Assembly: GCA_038141705.1 (NCBI GenBank)
Contig: JAYQIQ010000004.1
Location: forward strand, 1,616,474-1,680,473
Direction of reading: 5' to 3'
Length of the DNA stretch: 64,000 nt
From: Eutrophomonas brisbanensis
Lineage (GTDB): Bacteria > Pseudomonadota > Gammaproteobacteria > Burkholderiales > Eutrophovitaceae
The position numbers and the translations under genes were made by a program. Within the stretch, counting starts at the first letter, position 1. Each line of letters begins with the position of its first letter. Under the pieces are notes generated by a model that was not told where the DNA came from, made no database searches, and worked only from the letters and a program-made list of their open reading frames with translations. Of this stretch, positions 26,297 through 36,689 are shown one piece after another.

Positions 26297-26331
26297 ATAT
26301 GCCAACCCCGGTTGTTTTCCGGGGGGCATAT
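26297..26331 (-). terminator. Rho-independent terminator downstream of eno
   Basis: ATATGCC..CCCCGG / CCGGGG..GGCATAT forms a long stem with a short internal mismatch and a GTTTT loop, 24 bases after the eno stop. Read leftward it ends in an AT-rich TTTATG tail. Confidence 0.8.
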
Positions 26332-26354
26332 TTCAAATCAAACTACTGATTTAG

Positions 26355-27643
26355 TTAGAGTCCTCTCAGAGCGGAAAAGACATCAGCACCAGAGTAGCGA
26401 GCAGAGCGCCCCAGTTTTTCTTCGATACGTAGTAACTGGTTGTATTTTTCAACGCGATCAGATCGGCTCATGGATCCGGTCTTGATCTGGCGCGTGCCGA
26501 GACCTACGGCAAGATCCGCAATCGTGGTATCGGCTGTTTCGCCTGAACGGTGCGACACGACCGCTGTGTAGGCTGAACGTTGCGCCATGTTGATGGCGTC
26601 GATGGTCTCCGACAGTGTTCCGATTTGGTTAACCTTGATCAAGATTGAATTGGCAATCCCGTTGGTGATTCCCCTGCGAAGAATCTTGGTATTGGTGACG
26701 AATAAATCGTCACCAACCAACTGGACGCGTTTGCCCAGCACATCAGTCAGATGCTTCCAGCCATCCCAGTCGTCTTCAGCCATACCGTCTTCAATTGAAA
26801 CGATGGGATATTTGTCACACCAGTTGGATAGCATGGCAGCAAATTCTGCGGATGACAGCACCGTAGAATCACCGGAAAGATGGTAGTTCCCGTCACGATA
26901 AAATTCGGAGGACGCGCAATCGAGCCCCAGCGCTACATCTTTTCCGGGGTGAGTCCTGCCGCTTCAATTGCTTCCAGGATAAGGAGGATAGCTGCTTCGT
27001 TATTTGCAACGGATGGCGCAAACCCACCTTCGTCGCCAACTGCTGTGCTCATCCCGCGATTACCGACGACTCTTTTCAGACTATGGAACACCTCCGCGCC
27101 ATAGCGGACTGCTTCGGAAAAGCTGTGCGCCCCGACGGGGATAATCATGAACTCCTGCAAGTCGATATTATTGTTAGCGTGGGCACCACCATTGATGACA
27201 TTGATCATCGGAACGGGCATTTCGACCGAACCTGTGCCGCCCAGATAGCGATACAGAGGCAAGCCTGCTTCAATTGCAGCGGCGCGCGCTAGTGCCATCG
27301 ATGCCGCCAATGTTGCGTTAGCCCCCAAGCGAGACTTATTTTCGGTTCCATCAAGTTCGATTAAGCGTCGATCTGCTTCGGGTTGGTCAAAACAAGACAG
27401 CCCAATTAGTTCATCCCGAATTTCACCATTTACCTTGGCAACGGCAATTGTTGTGCCCTTGCCGCCGTATCGTGTTTTGTCACCATCGCGAATTTCGACG
27501 GCTTCTCTAGAACCCGTCGATGCACCCGAGGGAACGGCGGCTCGCCCGGTAGCACCGGATGCCAGGAGAATCTCGCATTCCACTGTTGGATTCCCGCGCG
27601 AATCAAGAATCTCTCGACTCTGGATGTCTGCAATTTTGCTCAC
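26355..27643 (-). CDS. eno: Enolase, one-base frameshift
   Basis: Enolase turns 2-phosphoglycerate into phosphoenolpyruvate. The N-terminal piece has REILDSRGNPTVE, VPSGASTGSREAVE and NVINGGAHANNNIDLQEFMI. The C-terminal piece has PIVSIEDGMAEDDW, LVGDDLFVTNT, ILIKVNQIGTLSET and VSHRSGETADTTIADLAVG. All metal and catalytic residues are present. Between 26,861 and 26,933 the frame shifts: an A-run at about 26,930 is one base short, and the skipped stretch reads LGLDCASSEFY. The total of 1,289 bases becomes 429 residues after adding one. Here eno sits beside a glycolate locus whose glycerate kinase makes its substrate. Confidence 0.93.
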
Positions 27644-27652
27644 TGTGATCTC

Positions 27653-28065
27653 CTAATTGGGGTTGCTTGAAAACTGTTCTTGAATTGCAATGGCGCCGGC
27701 ATGCGAAACCTGTGCATCCTGCTCGCTCTTTACACCGGAGACTCCTACTGCACCGACGATATGGCCTGCAGCAATGATTGGGACACCACCTTCTAGCATT
27801 CCGGATATCGCTGGGCCGAAAGAAAAGCAGTGCGTCCTGCATTGATCATTTCTTCATGAACTCGCGATTCCCTACGGCCGAGTGCGGCGGTGCGTGCCTT
27901 TTCCGCGCTGATATACGCACCGATCGGGGCGCAGCCATCAAGCCGTTCAAGTGCCAGAAGGTGTCCGCCGTCATCGACTACGCTGATGCACACCGGCCAA
28001 TTATTCTTCAGGGCTTCTTCGCGTGCAGCCTTTAGAATCAGCGTGAAGTCATCGTGAGAGAGCAT
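27653..28065 (-). CDS. glcG: GlcG/HbpS heme-binding family protein, one-base frameshift
   Basis: GlcG-type proteins of about 135 residues accompany glycolate oxidase genes; their exact role is unclear (haem binding in HbpS). The first part has WPVCISVVDDGGHLLALERLDG and EKARTAA. After a frame change near 27,815 the rest reads SGMLEGGVPIIAAGHIVGAV, GVSGVKSEQDAQVSHAG to a stop at 27653. One base is missing in a GGCCC run. It lies between glcF and eno on the same strand. Confidence 0.85.
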
Positions 28066-28107
28066 GGGTTTGGTTTGAATGATGTTCTCCTTTCAATTGT
28101 TTGAGCA

Positions 28108-29327
28108 TTACTGGTTGAGCGCTTCGTCAACCAGTTCAATCCAGTGATGAACCGGCGTCTTTCCAGCACTTGCAAGATGGGTTTGGCAACCTATATTTGC
28201 CGTGACGATTGATTCGGGCTTCCCTTTTTCCTGCGCGTCGAGTTTTCGATTTCGCAATGCCATCGAAATTTCGGGCTGAGTTAACGAATAAGTGCCAGCA
28301 GAGCCGCAGCACAAATGGCCTTCAGAAACCGCCGTCAAGTTGAAACCCAGGCGCTTGAGAACGTCCTCGATTGCACCACCAAGTTTTTGGGCATGTTGCA
28401 GTGTGCAGGGGCAGTGAACGGCCAGCTTTTTGCCTGACAAAATTCCGAGAGTTTCGAGTGGCTCTTTCCGCATTACTTCGACCAAGTCTTTCGCCAGTTC
28501 GCTGACGCACTTTGCTTTGTCGGCATACGCCGGATCGTTGCGCAACACGTAGCCATATTCCTTCACGAATGCGCCACAGCCACTCGCGGTTTGGATAATG
28601 GCCTCGACCCCCTGTTCAATCATCGGCCACCAGGCATCGATATTGTTCCGTGCGCGATTAAGGCCGTCTTCTTGGGCGTTCATGTGAAAATCGACAGCAC
28701 CGCAACATCCGGCTTCCGGAACTGCAATGACGCTGATGCCGAGGCGGTCTAGGACGCGAGCAGTTGCAGCATTTGTGTTGGGAGACAAACTCGGTTGGGC
28801 ACAGCCTTCCAGAATCAGCATTCGTCGTTGGTGGTGAGGAACAGGTCGCTCTCCCGCCTTCTTGGAGCGCCGAGGCATTTTTTCTGACAACGCCTTTGGA
28901 AGGATCGGACGGACGATCTCCCCGCTTTTAACAGCGTTTTGAATACCATCGGATTGGGAATTACGGCGCGCAAAAGAGTGCGTTGAACACGTTCACCGGC
29001 AGGGCGCGGTACAAGTTTCTCGATGCTCGCGCGACCGATGTCGAGCAATTTGTGATACTGCACGCCGGAGGGGCATGTGGATTCGCAACTGCGACAGGTG
29101 AGGCAACGGTCTAGATGCTCGCGGGTGCTTGAAGTTACTTCGCCACCCTCAAACATTTGCTTCATCAGGTAGATGCGCCCGCGGGGGCTATCGAGTTCGT
29201 CACCAAGCAACTGGTAAGTCGGGCAGGTGGCAGTGCAGAAACCGCAATGCACGCACGCTCTCAGTACAGCTTCGACCTCCTTCCCTTCAGGGGTGTTGCG
29301 AATCCAATCGGCAAGATGGGTTTCCAT
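28108..29327 (-). CDS. glcF: Glycolate oxidase iron-sulfur subunit GlcF, one-base frameshift
   Basis: GlcF carries two 4Fe-4S clusters and passes electrons from GlcD/GlcE to the respiratory chain. From METHLADWI (29327) the cluster motifs are CVHCGFCTATCP and CLTCRSCESTCP. The C-terminal CCG domains have EAGCCGAVDFH, ASGCGAFVKEYG, CPCTLQHAQKLG and HLCCGSAGTYS. The frame changes near 28,895 (1,220 bases; one more gives 406 residues, the normal size). It follows glcE by 4 bases. Confidence 0.93.
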
Positions 29328-29331
29328 TTGA

Positions 29332-30450
29332 CTAAAACTCCGGGTACATGCGGCCGCGGTTAAACACCCCTGCCGGATCAAAAGATTGTTTGAGTGCGCG
29401 ATGAATACGCAGCAGCGGCTTGCTCAGCGGAGTAAACGCCTTGTTTGTGCGGTGTCCTTTGGGTGCGCGGAACAGAGTGGCGTGACCCCCGGCGTTAGCG
29501 GCAAGGTCGCAGAATTGCTGAAGTTGGCCGATATCAGCTCGATACCAGCGTTGTGCGCCACCCCATTCGATCAGTTGCTGCTCGGAGCGAGGGATGGGGG
29601 CGCTGGTATCTGGCAAAGAGAGACGAATCAAAGCCGAACTGTCTTCTGCGAAGAAGCTGTGGGACTGGTCGCGTACTCCTGCCCAAAAGGCTTCAGCTAA
29701 GCTGTTGTCGACGAGCGCTTCGCCTCCCAGTTTGCGGCGGGCCGCTGCAACGGCGGGTTCGGCACCAGATAGACGCACGCTTAGTTTGCCGTCAAGCCAC
29801 AGGCTCCCCGAAATCGGTAGCGGTTGACCAGCCCAGCGATTCAGATTCGCCAATGCCCCCCGCTCTGTGACTTCAAATTGCAAGGTCGTTTCCTGGTGCA
29901 AGGTTGGCACCACTTTGAGCGAGACTTCCGCAACGAAACCAAAACAGCCGAGGCTCCCGGTTAGCATTCGCGAAACGTCGTAGCCTGCGACGTTCTTCAT
30001 GACTTGGCCGCCAAAGCGCATTAGATCGCCGGTACCCGTCATCAGTCGTACGCCGAGGACGAAGTCGCGAACGGCACCAGCTGCTATCCGCCGAGGTCCG
30101 GAGAGGCCTGCAGCCACAACGCCGCCTATGGTGGGCGTGCCACCAAAACGAGGAGGTTCGAATGCCAACATCAGGCCACTGGCAGCCAAGGTTGCTTCAA
30201 TCTCGGAGAGTGGAGTTCCGCAGCGTGCGGTCATTACCAGTTCAGTCGGCTCGTAGTCGATGATTCCCCGGTAATCCCGAGTATCGAGTGCCTCACCTTC
30301 GATGGGAAGGCCATAAAATGATTTACTACCGGCACCGGTGATAACCAGAGCTTTTTCTTCTGCTCTGGCTGTGCGAATTTGATCCTGCCAGCGTTGCAAA
30401 ATCGGCGAATCAGGCTGCACCGTAGAAACGGTCTGAATTGCAAGGCTCAT
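29332..30450 (-). CDS. glcE: Glycolate oxidase FAD-binding subunit GlcE
   Basis: GlcE is a 372-residue FAD-type subunit of the membrane glycolate oxidase. The PCMH-type FAD fold has ALVITGAGSKSFYG, ELVMTARCGTPLSEIEATLA, GTPTIGGVVAAGLSGPRR and the late QVMKNVAGYDVSRMLTGSLGCFG. The ATG overlaps the glcD stop (ATGA). Full length with no frameshift. Confidence 0.95.
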   Translation of the reverse strand: MSLAIQTVSTVQPDSPILQRWQDQIRTARAEEKALVITGAGSKSFYGLPIEGEALDTRDYRGIIDYEPTELVMTARCGTPLSEIEATLAASGLMLAFEPPRFGGTPTIGGVVAAGLSGPRRIAAGAVRDFVLGVRLMTGTGDLMRFGGQVMKNVAGYDVSRMLTGSLGCFGFVAEVSLKVVPTLHQETTLQFEVTERGALANLNRWAGQPLPISGSLWLDGKLSVRLSGAEPAVAAARRKLGGEALVDNSLAEAFWAGVRDQSHSFFAEDSSALIRLSLPDTSAPIPRSEQQLIEWGGAQRWYRADIGQLQQFCDLAANAGGHATLFRAPKGHRTNKAFTPLSKPLLRIHRALKQSFDPAGVFNRGRMYPEF

Positions 30451-31960
30451 GCAGTCACCTCATGGTTGTGGGCGTGGCAATCGTGGCGGTGGCCGGTGCC
30501 GGTCTGCTTGTACTCTCGGCAGCGCGCTGTAGTCGGGATGACTTTTCCAGGATTGAGGAGCCCCTGTGGATCGAACGCATGCTTGACTGCAGAAAAGGCG
30601 CTCAACTCCTCAGGGCTAAACTGGACGCACATTTGCGCAAGCTTTTCTATGCCAACGCCATGTTCACCGGTAATTGTCCCGCCCAATGCAACTGATAACT
30701 CAAGAATCTCAGCGCCGAAGGCGAGTGCCCGTGTCGTTTCATCCGGGTCGTTGGCATCAAACATAATCAAGGGGTGAAGGTTGCCGTCGCCCGCATGGAA
30801 TACATTGGCGCACCGCAAGCTGTATTTCTTTTCCATTTCGGAGATGGCTGCGAGCATTTCACCCAAGCGTTTTCTGGGAATCGTCCCATCCATACAAAGG
30901 TAATCAGGGGTGATGCGCCCGACTGCCGGGAAGGCTGCCTTGCGTCCTGCCCAAAAGAGCAAACGTTCCGCTTCGTTCTGAGAGGTACGTATTTGCCGTA
31001 CGCCAGCGTTTCGTAGCACTTCCGTAATTCGTGTGATTTCGTGTGCGACTTCTTCCGATGTGCCGTCGGATTCGCATAGCAGGATGGCTGCAGCATCTGT
31101 GTCGTAGCCAGCGCGGGCGAATGGCTCAACCGCAGCAATCGCTTGTTTGTCCATCATTTCGAGGCCGGCAGGGATAATGCCTGCAGCAATAATTGCCGCA
31201 ACGGCATCGGCAGCTGTAACCACCGAATCGAACGAGGCCATGACCACCTGAGCGATTTCCGGCTTGGGCGTAAGCTTGACCAAGATCTCAGTAACAACCG
31301 CGAGCATGCCCTCAGAGCCATTGAGTGCAGCCAGTAGATCAAGGCCAGGGGCGTCTGGCGAAGCACTGCCGAAGGTAACCTCATCAACGCCATCCTCCGA
31401 GAGGACCAGGGCGCGCGCAGACAACACGTTGTGTACGGTCAGCCCATATTTAAGGCAATGCACGCCTCCCGAATTCTCGGCGACATTTCCACCAAGGGTG
31501 CAGGCAATTTGCGATGAAGGATCTGGTGCGTAATACAGATTGAGGGGGCTGCGGCTTCGGAAAGCGCCAGATTGCGAACGCCTGGTTGAACGCGTGCAGT
31601 GCGGGCTTGGGGATCTATTTCAAGGATCTGCATGAAACGCGCGAGAGATACAACTACGCCTTCGGCATGTGGCATGGCGCCACCAGAGAGGCCGGTTCCG
31701 GCTCCGCGGACAACTACGGGAACTCGGTGTTGACGGCAAGCCTCCAAAACCCGTTTCAGGTCGCTTTCCGTGCGCGGCAAGATAACTGCACGAGGAACCT
31801 GGCGGTAGGCAGACAATCCGTCGCACTCGTAAGGCTTAACATCCTCCATCTGATCCAGGATGGAAAGAATAGGAAGGTTCCTTCTTAGCTCGGCTATTAA
31901 ACCGACATAATTGGATTGGCGCGGAACCACTTCGTCCTGGTGGTCACAATGACCGCTCAT
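30447..31960 (-). CDS. glcD: Glycolate oxidase subunit GlcD, one-base frameshift
   Basis: GlcD is the FAD dehydrogenase subunit that oxidises glycolate (or D-lactate) to glyoxylate. The N-terminal part has VPVVVRGAGTGLSGGA and MQILEIDPQARTARVQPGV. The C-terminal part has HCLKYGLTVHNVLSARALVL, LNGSEGMLAVVTEI, the FAD-oxidase C-domain NVFHAGDGNLHPLI and TGEHGVGIEK. The frame breaks near 31,550 where a T is missing after a C-run; the repaired stretch reads APFNLYYAPDPSSQ. 504 residues after repair. First gene of glcDEFG, divergent from glcC. Confidence 0.94.
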
Positions 31961-32062
31961 CGCGCTTGTCTCCTCTTTTTGGGGTAGGGGGCAGGGATGC
32001 TTGCCCTGTTTGAGCGCTGGATACTAGAGGCGTTACAACCGCATTTCAATGCGAAACTGGGC

Positions 32063-32073
32063 TGGTATTACCA
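32063..32073. promoter_or_regulatory. FadR-type operator in the glcD promoter region
   Basis: TGGTATTACCA (within CTGGTATTACCAG) matches the TGGT-N3-ACCA consensus of FCD-class GntR regulators such as LldR and GlcC. It lies between glcD and glcC, about 100 bases from each start, and is the exact reverse complement of the second site at 32172-32182. Confidence 0.7.
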
Positions 32074-32160
32074 GTTTATTTTATTGCGAAGTTATCCTAT
32101 CTATATGAAAATACTGGAACTGTACGCGGTTACTTAAGTTGAGCGTGTTGAGGAGGTGTA

Positions 32161-32967
32161 TTGTTGGATACTGGTAATACCACACCAGAAAATGTGAAAG
32201 GTAAGCCGCTTCCCGACGTTGTCGCTGAGCGCATTGAGCGCCTGATCATTGATGGCATTTTGAAGGTCGGTGACGTCTTGCCTTCAGAGCGCCGACTCTG
32301 CGAAAAGCTAGGTGCTTCCCGGTCAGTCTTGCGTGAAGGATTGCGTCTCTTGCGAGGCCGGGGAATTATCGAGACCGAGCATGGCAAAGGGTCGTATATC
32401 GCCCGCTTGGCAGGCGAGACAGATACGAGCCCGCTTAGCTACCTGATGGAATCTCAATCCCGTACGTTGTATGACTTGCTGGAGGTTCGGGCCATTCTCG
32501 AAAGTGAGGCAGCACGTCTTGCTGCCCTGCGGGCAACTTCAGCGGATGTCGTTCTGATTCGCCGACGGTTCGATGAGCTCAAGGACAAACAGGAGCGTCC
32601 CACTGATGCTGCTCTGGAAGAGCACGCGCGTGTTGATCACGGATTTCACAGGTCAATCAATGATGCATCACACAATCCCGTGCTTGTGCATACCCTTGAG
32701 TCGCTGTCGGATTTAATGTTGAGAAGTGTCTTCGCATCCGTAGCCAATCTCTACCACCGCCCAGCTTTCAAGCGAATTATTGATCGGCAGCACGAGCGCT
32801 TGTTCGATGCAGTTACCGGTCGTGATCCAGAGCGCGCAGAGCGCATCGCGAAAGAGCACATCCATGCCTTGCGCGACATGTTCATGGAGATCGAACAAGA
32901 AGAGCTGCGATTGTCGACCGCTGTTATGCGACTTGAAGGCTGGAAGAGAGGGGATGGAGAGGGGTGA
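32161..32967 (+). CDS. glcC: GntR/FadR-family regulator of the glycolate genes
   Basis: A 268-residue FCD-type GntR protein. The winged helix is ERIERLIIDGILKVGDVLPS, ERRLCEKLGASRSVLREGLR, HGKGSYIARL; the FCD effector domain has LYDLLEVRAILESEAARLAA, HARVDHGFHRSI and the C-terminal HIHALRDMFMEIE with metal-type His and Asp. Start is TTG at 32161 after GAGGAGGTGTA. It is divergent from glcDEF, so glycolate or glyoxylate is the likely effector; lactate is an alternative. The second operator lies inside its first codons. Confidence 0.85.
   Translation: MLDTGNTTPENVKGKPLPDVVAERIERLIIDGILKVGDVLPSERRLCEKLGASRSVLREGLRLLRGRGIIETEHGKGSYIARLAGETDTSPLSYLMESQSRTLYDLLEVRAILESEAARLAALRATSADVVLIRRRFDELKDKQERPTDAALEEHARVDHGFHRSINDASHNPVLVHTLESLSDLMLRSVFASVANLYHRPAFKRIIDRQHERLFDAVTGRDPERAERIAKEHIHALRDMFMEIEQEELRLSTAVMRLEGWKRGDGEG
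32172..32182. promoter_or_regulatory. Second FadR-type operator, inside the glcC start
   Basis: TGGTAATACCA again fits TGGT-N3-ACCA. It covers codons 4-8 of glcC just after the ribosome binding site, a good position for autorepression. It is spaced 109 bases from the first site, which would allow looping. Confidence 0.65.
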
Positions 32968-32973
32968 GTGTGC

Positions 32974-33879
32974 CTATCCTTCCCAGTAGCCGGGCTGGTT
33001 GTAGAGTTCCTTCAGATAATCGATGAAATGACGCACCTTGGCGGGCAGGAATCGTTGTTGTGGGTAAACGGCTTGTATCGGGTAGCTTAGGGCGGCAAAC
33101 TCGTCAAGAACGGTAACCAGCGTCCCTTTTTTGAGTTCTGCTTGAATTTCCCAGGTTGACCGCCAGCCGATTCCGATCCCTTGCTTGACCCAACTGAAGA
33201 GCAACTCGCCATCATTGCAGGCCAAGTCGCCTTCGACGCGGATCGATACCAGTTTGCCGTCACGAATAAAGTTCCATCCGCGTTGCTGCCCTCCCTGTAG
33301 ATTGAAAGCCAAGCAGTTGTGCTTGGCTAGTTCCTCTGGGCTTCGAGGTATGCCGTGGCGTTCGAAATAGGCGGGTGTGCCGCAAACGACGCGGCGATTA
33401 GGGAATAGCGGAACCGTAACGTAGTTGGGGTCGGTGACCTCGCCAATCCGAATGGACATGTCATAACCTTCGCGAACTAGATCGACGACGCTGTCTGTGA
33501 AGTTGAATGACAACTTCAAATCTGGATAGCGTTCGCGGAAGGTTGGAGCGTGTGGGGCGATATGCCTTCGGCCGAAGGCGGCGGGTGCAGAAACGACTAA
33601 ATGCCCTCGCACCGTCTGGCGCCCCGCAGTAATACTGCTTTCGATCATGTCGAATTCGCGAAGCAGATGCTGGCACTGTTCAAAAAATTGTTCCCCCAGT
33701 GCCGTCAGAGTGAGACCCCTTGTTGAGCGATGCATAAGCCGAACGCCCAAGCGAGATTCGAGGATGTCCAGGCGGCGCCCCATAACGACAGGAGTAACCC
33801 CCTCCACTAGGGCCGCGCCAGCAAAGCTCCCCTTCTCTGCAACCAGGGAAAAACTCCGAATTTCCGTGTAACGATCCAT
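32974..33879 (-). CDS. LysR-family transcriptional regulator
   Basis: The 301-residue LysR protein starts MDRYTEIRSFSLVAEKGSFAGAALVEGV, with the wing VMGRRLDILESRLGVRLMHRSTRGLTLT, then a periplasmic-binding-type effector domain (SAPAAFGRRHIAPHAPTFRE; GIGIGWRSTWEIQAELKKG). It ends 7 bases from the convergent glcC gene and is divergent from gcl, so it probably controls the gcl-hyi-glxR-ttuD unit. The effector is unknown. Similar to the CrgA/AphB-like subgroup by style. Confidence 0.88.
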   Translation of the reverse strand: MDRYTEIRSFSLVAEKGSFAGAALVEGVTPVVMGRRLDILESRLGVRLMHRSTRGLTLTALGEQFFEQCQHLLREFDMIESSITAGRQTVRGHLVVSAPAAFGRRHIAPHAPTFRERYPDLKLSFNFTDSVVDLVREGYDMSIRIGEVTDPNYVTVPLFPNRRVVCGTPAYFERHGIPRSPEELAKHNCLAFNLQGGQQRGWNFIRDGKLVSIRVEGDLACNDGELLFSWVKQGIGIGWRSTWEIQAELKKGTLVTVLDEFAALSYPIQAVYPQQRFLPAKVRHFIDYLKELYNQPGYWEG

Positions 33880-33988
33880 TCAATACTCCAGGTATCGACA
33901 GAAGCTAGGTCCAATGCCATTCAGTTCTGATTGTGCAAAGACTAAACTGACTTCACTGTTGAATCAATATCAATGAAGGAGGAGCAAA

Positions 33989-35783
33989 ATGGCTCGAATG
34001 CGCGCAATCGACGCAGCGATTGAGGTTTTGAAAAAGGAAGGCATCAGTACAGTCTTCGGTGTGCCGGGGGCCGCGATTAACCCCCTGTATTCGGCGATGC
34101 GTAAGGCTGGAGGCTTCAATCATATCCTAGCCAGGCACGTTGAGGGTGCATCTCACATGGCGGAAGGTTTCACGCGTGCCAAACCCGGGAACCTCGGTGT
34201 CTGCATTGGTACATCAGGACCTGCAGGTACAGACATGATCACCGGCCTGTATTCCGCCTCGGCTGATTCGATACCTATTCTATGTATCACCGGCCAGGCC
34301 CCTAGGGCGCGGCTTTACAAAGAGGACTTCCAGGCGGTCGATATCGAGTCTATCGCGAAGCCGGTTACGAAATGGGCTGTGACAGTTCGAGAGCCGGCGC
34401 TGGTTCCGCAGGTGTTCCAGCAAGCATTCCATATCATGAAATCTGGGCGCCCCGGACCGGTCCTTATCGATTTGCCGTTTGATGTGCAAGTTGCCGAAAT
34501 TGAGTTCGATGTCGATTTGTACGAGCCATTGCCTCTCTATAAGCCGGCAGCTACTCGCAAACAGGTCGAGAAGGCGCTCGATATGCTGCAGTCTTCGGAA
34601 AAGCCATTGATCGTGGCGGGTGGCGGAATTATTAATGCCGATGCAAGCGATCTCCTCGTTGAACTGGCAGAACTGACTGGCGTGCCCGTTGTGCCTACGC
34701 TCATGGGCTGGGGCACGATCCCTGATGACCATCCCCTTATGGCCGGGATGTGTGGGCTGCAGACGAGTCATCGTTATGGGAACGCAACCATGTTGGCGAG
34801 CGACTTCGTGTTGGGCATTGGCAACCGCTGGGCTAATCGCCATACCGGTTCTGTCGACGTCTATACGAAGGGGCGTACTTTCGTTCATGTGGATATCGAA
34901 CCGACTCAAATCGGCCGAGTTTTCATGCCGGATTTGGGGATCGTCAGTGATGCCAAAGCTGCGCTGGAACTCTTTGTTCAGGTTGCTCGCGAGCGCAAAG
35001 CAGCAGGTACTCTGAAGGATTTCTCCGATTGGCTTTCACGGTGCGCGGATCGGAAACGTTTGATGCTCCGCAAGAGCCATTTCACCGAAACGCCGGTCAA
35101 GCCGATGCGCGTCTACGAGGAAATGAACAATGCATTTTCTCGTGACACAACTTACGTTACGACGATTGGGCTCGCAGATCGCTGGCGCGCAGTTCCTTCA
35201 TGTCTATGGGCCACGTCGCTGGATCAACTGCGGTCAGGCAGGACCGTTGGGCTGGACGATTCCGGCTGCTTTGGGTGTTGTCGCCGCAGACCCGACACGC
35301 AAGATTGTCGCTCTCTCAGGTGATTATGACTTCCAGTTCATGATCGAGGAATTGGCAGTCGGCGCGCAGTTCCGCCTGCCATACGTGCATGTGCTGGTGA
35401 ATAACAGATACCTCGGCTTGATCCGGCAAGCACAACGCAATTTCGACATGGACTATTGCGTTCAGTTGGCGTTCGAAAACCAAAACATTCCGGAAAGTGA
35501 TGGAAATCTGCGCGGATATGGTGTCGATCATCAGGCCGTTGTTCAGGGTCTGGGATGCAAATCGCTTCGCGTGACTGACCCGGAAAAAATTCAGGCGGCA
35601 CTGATCGAAGCGCAAGAAATGGCTCAGAAGTACATGGTTCCGGTCGTGGTCGAAGTGATCCTCGAAAAGGTTACCAATATCGCCATGGGTACCGAGATCG
35701 ACAACATCATCGAGTTAGAGGAAATCGACTGCCGTCACCCTGGTGGGCGAGAAGGCCTGGAAATGGCTGGATTGCTGGAGTAA
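33989..35783 (+). CDS. gcl: Glyoxylate carboligase, one-base frameshift
   Basis: Gcl is a ThDP/FAD enzyme that joins two glyoxylates to tartronate semialdehyde and CO2. The N-terminal part has TVFGVPGAAINPLYSAM, ILARHVEGASHMAEGFTRA, GTSGPAGTDMITGLYSA and SGRPGPVLIDLPFDVQ. The C-terminal ThDP part has WINCGQAGPLGWTIPAALGV and SGDYDFQFMIEELAVG. Glu of the ThDP site is replaced, as in true Gcl, by Val in the VFGVPGAA region. The frame changes near 35,170 by one extra base (1,795 bases; 1,794 gives 597 residues). GGAGGAG precedes the ATG. First gene of the glyoxylate unit. Confidence 0.94.
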
Positions 35784-35813
35784 CCGGGTAAACGAAATAA
35801 ATAGGAGAGACAA

Positions 35814-36656
35814 ATGCCACGTTTTGCTGCCAATCTCACCATGCTTTTCGGTGAGGTTTCCTTCCTCGACCGCTTTGAGCTAGCTGCCAGTGCCGGGTTT
35901 TCCGCTGTCGAATTTCTTTTTCCTTATGCCTGGTCAGCTGCCGAGATCAAGCAGCGTCTTGATGCCAACGGCCTGACCTTGGTCTTGCATAACCTACCTG
36001 CCGGAGATTGGGACGCAGGTGAGCGGGGAATTGCCTGCCACCCTTTGCGCGTCGACGAGTTTCGTGCCGGTGTTTTCAAGGCGATTGAATACGCAAAGGC
36101 GCTTGGCGTAACGCAATTGAATTGCCTCGCCGGGAAAATCCCTGCCGGTGTTTCTGTCGAGGTATTGCAACAGACGCTGGTTGCCAACCTTCGTTTCGCC
36201 GCGGCTGAGCTGAAAAAGGCTGATTTGAAGTTATTGATCGAGCCGATCAATACGTTCGACATTCCTGGCTTCTACCTGAAGCGGACGGATCAAGCCGCGG
36301 CAATTCTGGACGAGGTTGCTGCTGACAACCTGTTTATCCAGTACGACAGCTACCATGCTCAACGCATGGAGGGCGAGCTGGGCAACACGATCGCGAAATA
36401 CCTGTCCCGTATCGGCCATATCCAACTTGCTGATAACCCGGGCCGCAACGAGCCTGGGAGCGGTGAAATCAACTATCGATGGCTATTCAAGCGCATCGAC
36501 GAGCTTGGTTATCAAGGCTGGATCGGGTGTGAATACAAGCCGGCGGCTGATACGAAGCAAGGCTTGGGATGGATGTCTGTACTTTTGAAACCAGAGATCA
36601 CGGCTTCGAGCGGCAATAGCGATTCCATGGATTGGATGAAGAACCTTGCTGGCTAA
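35814..36656 (+). CDS. hyi: Hydroxypyruvate isomerase
   Basis: Hyi interconverts hydroxypyruvate and tartronate semialdehyde. It is a 280-residue xylose isomerase-like TIM barrel: MPRFAANLTMLFGEVSFLDR, FSAVEFLFPY, TQLNCLAGKIP, LLIEPINTFDIPGFYL, IQYDSYHAQRMEG, IGHIQLADNPGRNEPGSGEI and WIGCEYKPAADT. Metal ligands Glu, Asp, His and Glu are in the last four. Strong GGAGAG upstream. Between gcl and glxR, the standard order. Confidence 0.96.
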   Translation: MPRFAANLTMLFGEVSFLDRFELAASAGFSAVEFLFPYAWSAAEIKQRLDANGLTLVLHNLPAGDWDAGERGIACHPLRVDEFRAGVFKAIEYAKALGVTQLNCLAGKIPAGVSVEVLQQTLVANLRFAAAELKKADLKLLIEPINTFDIPGFYLKRTDQAAAILDEVAADNLFIQYDSYHAQRMEGELGNTIAKYLSRIGHIQLADNPGRNEPGSGEINYRWLFKRIDELGYQGWIGCEYKPAADTKQGLGWMSVLLKPEITASSGNSDSMDWMKNLAG

Positions 36657-36689
36657 ATTCAACAAACACTTAATTATTAGGAGATAAAC

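Noticed and set aside
25909..26349. 146-codon plus-strand ORF before eno
   Set aside because: Low-complexity start, no recognisable domain, runs through the eno terminator; probably not a gene.
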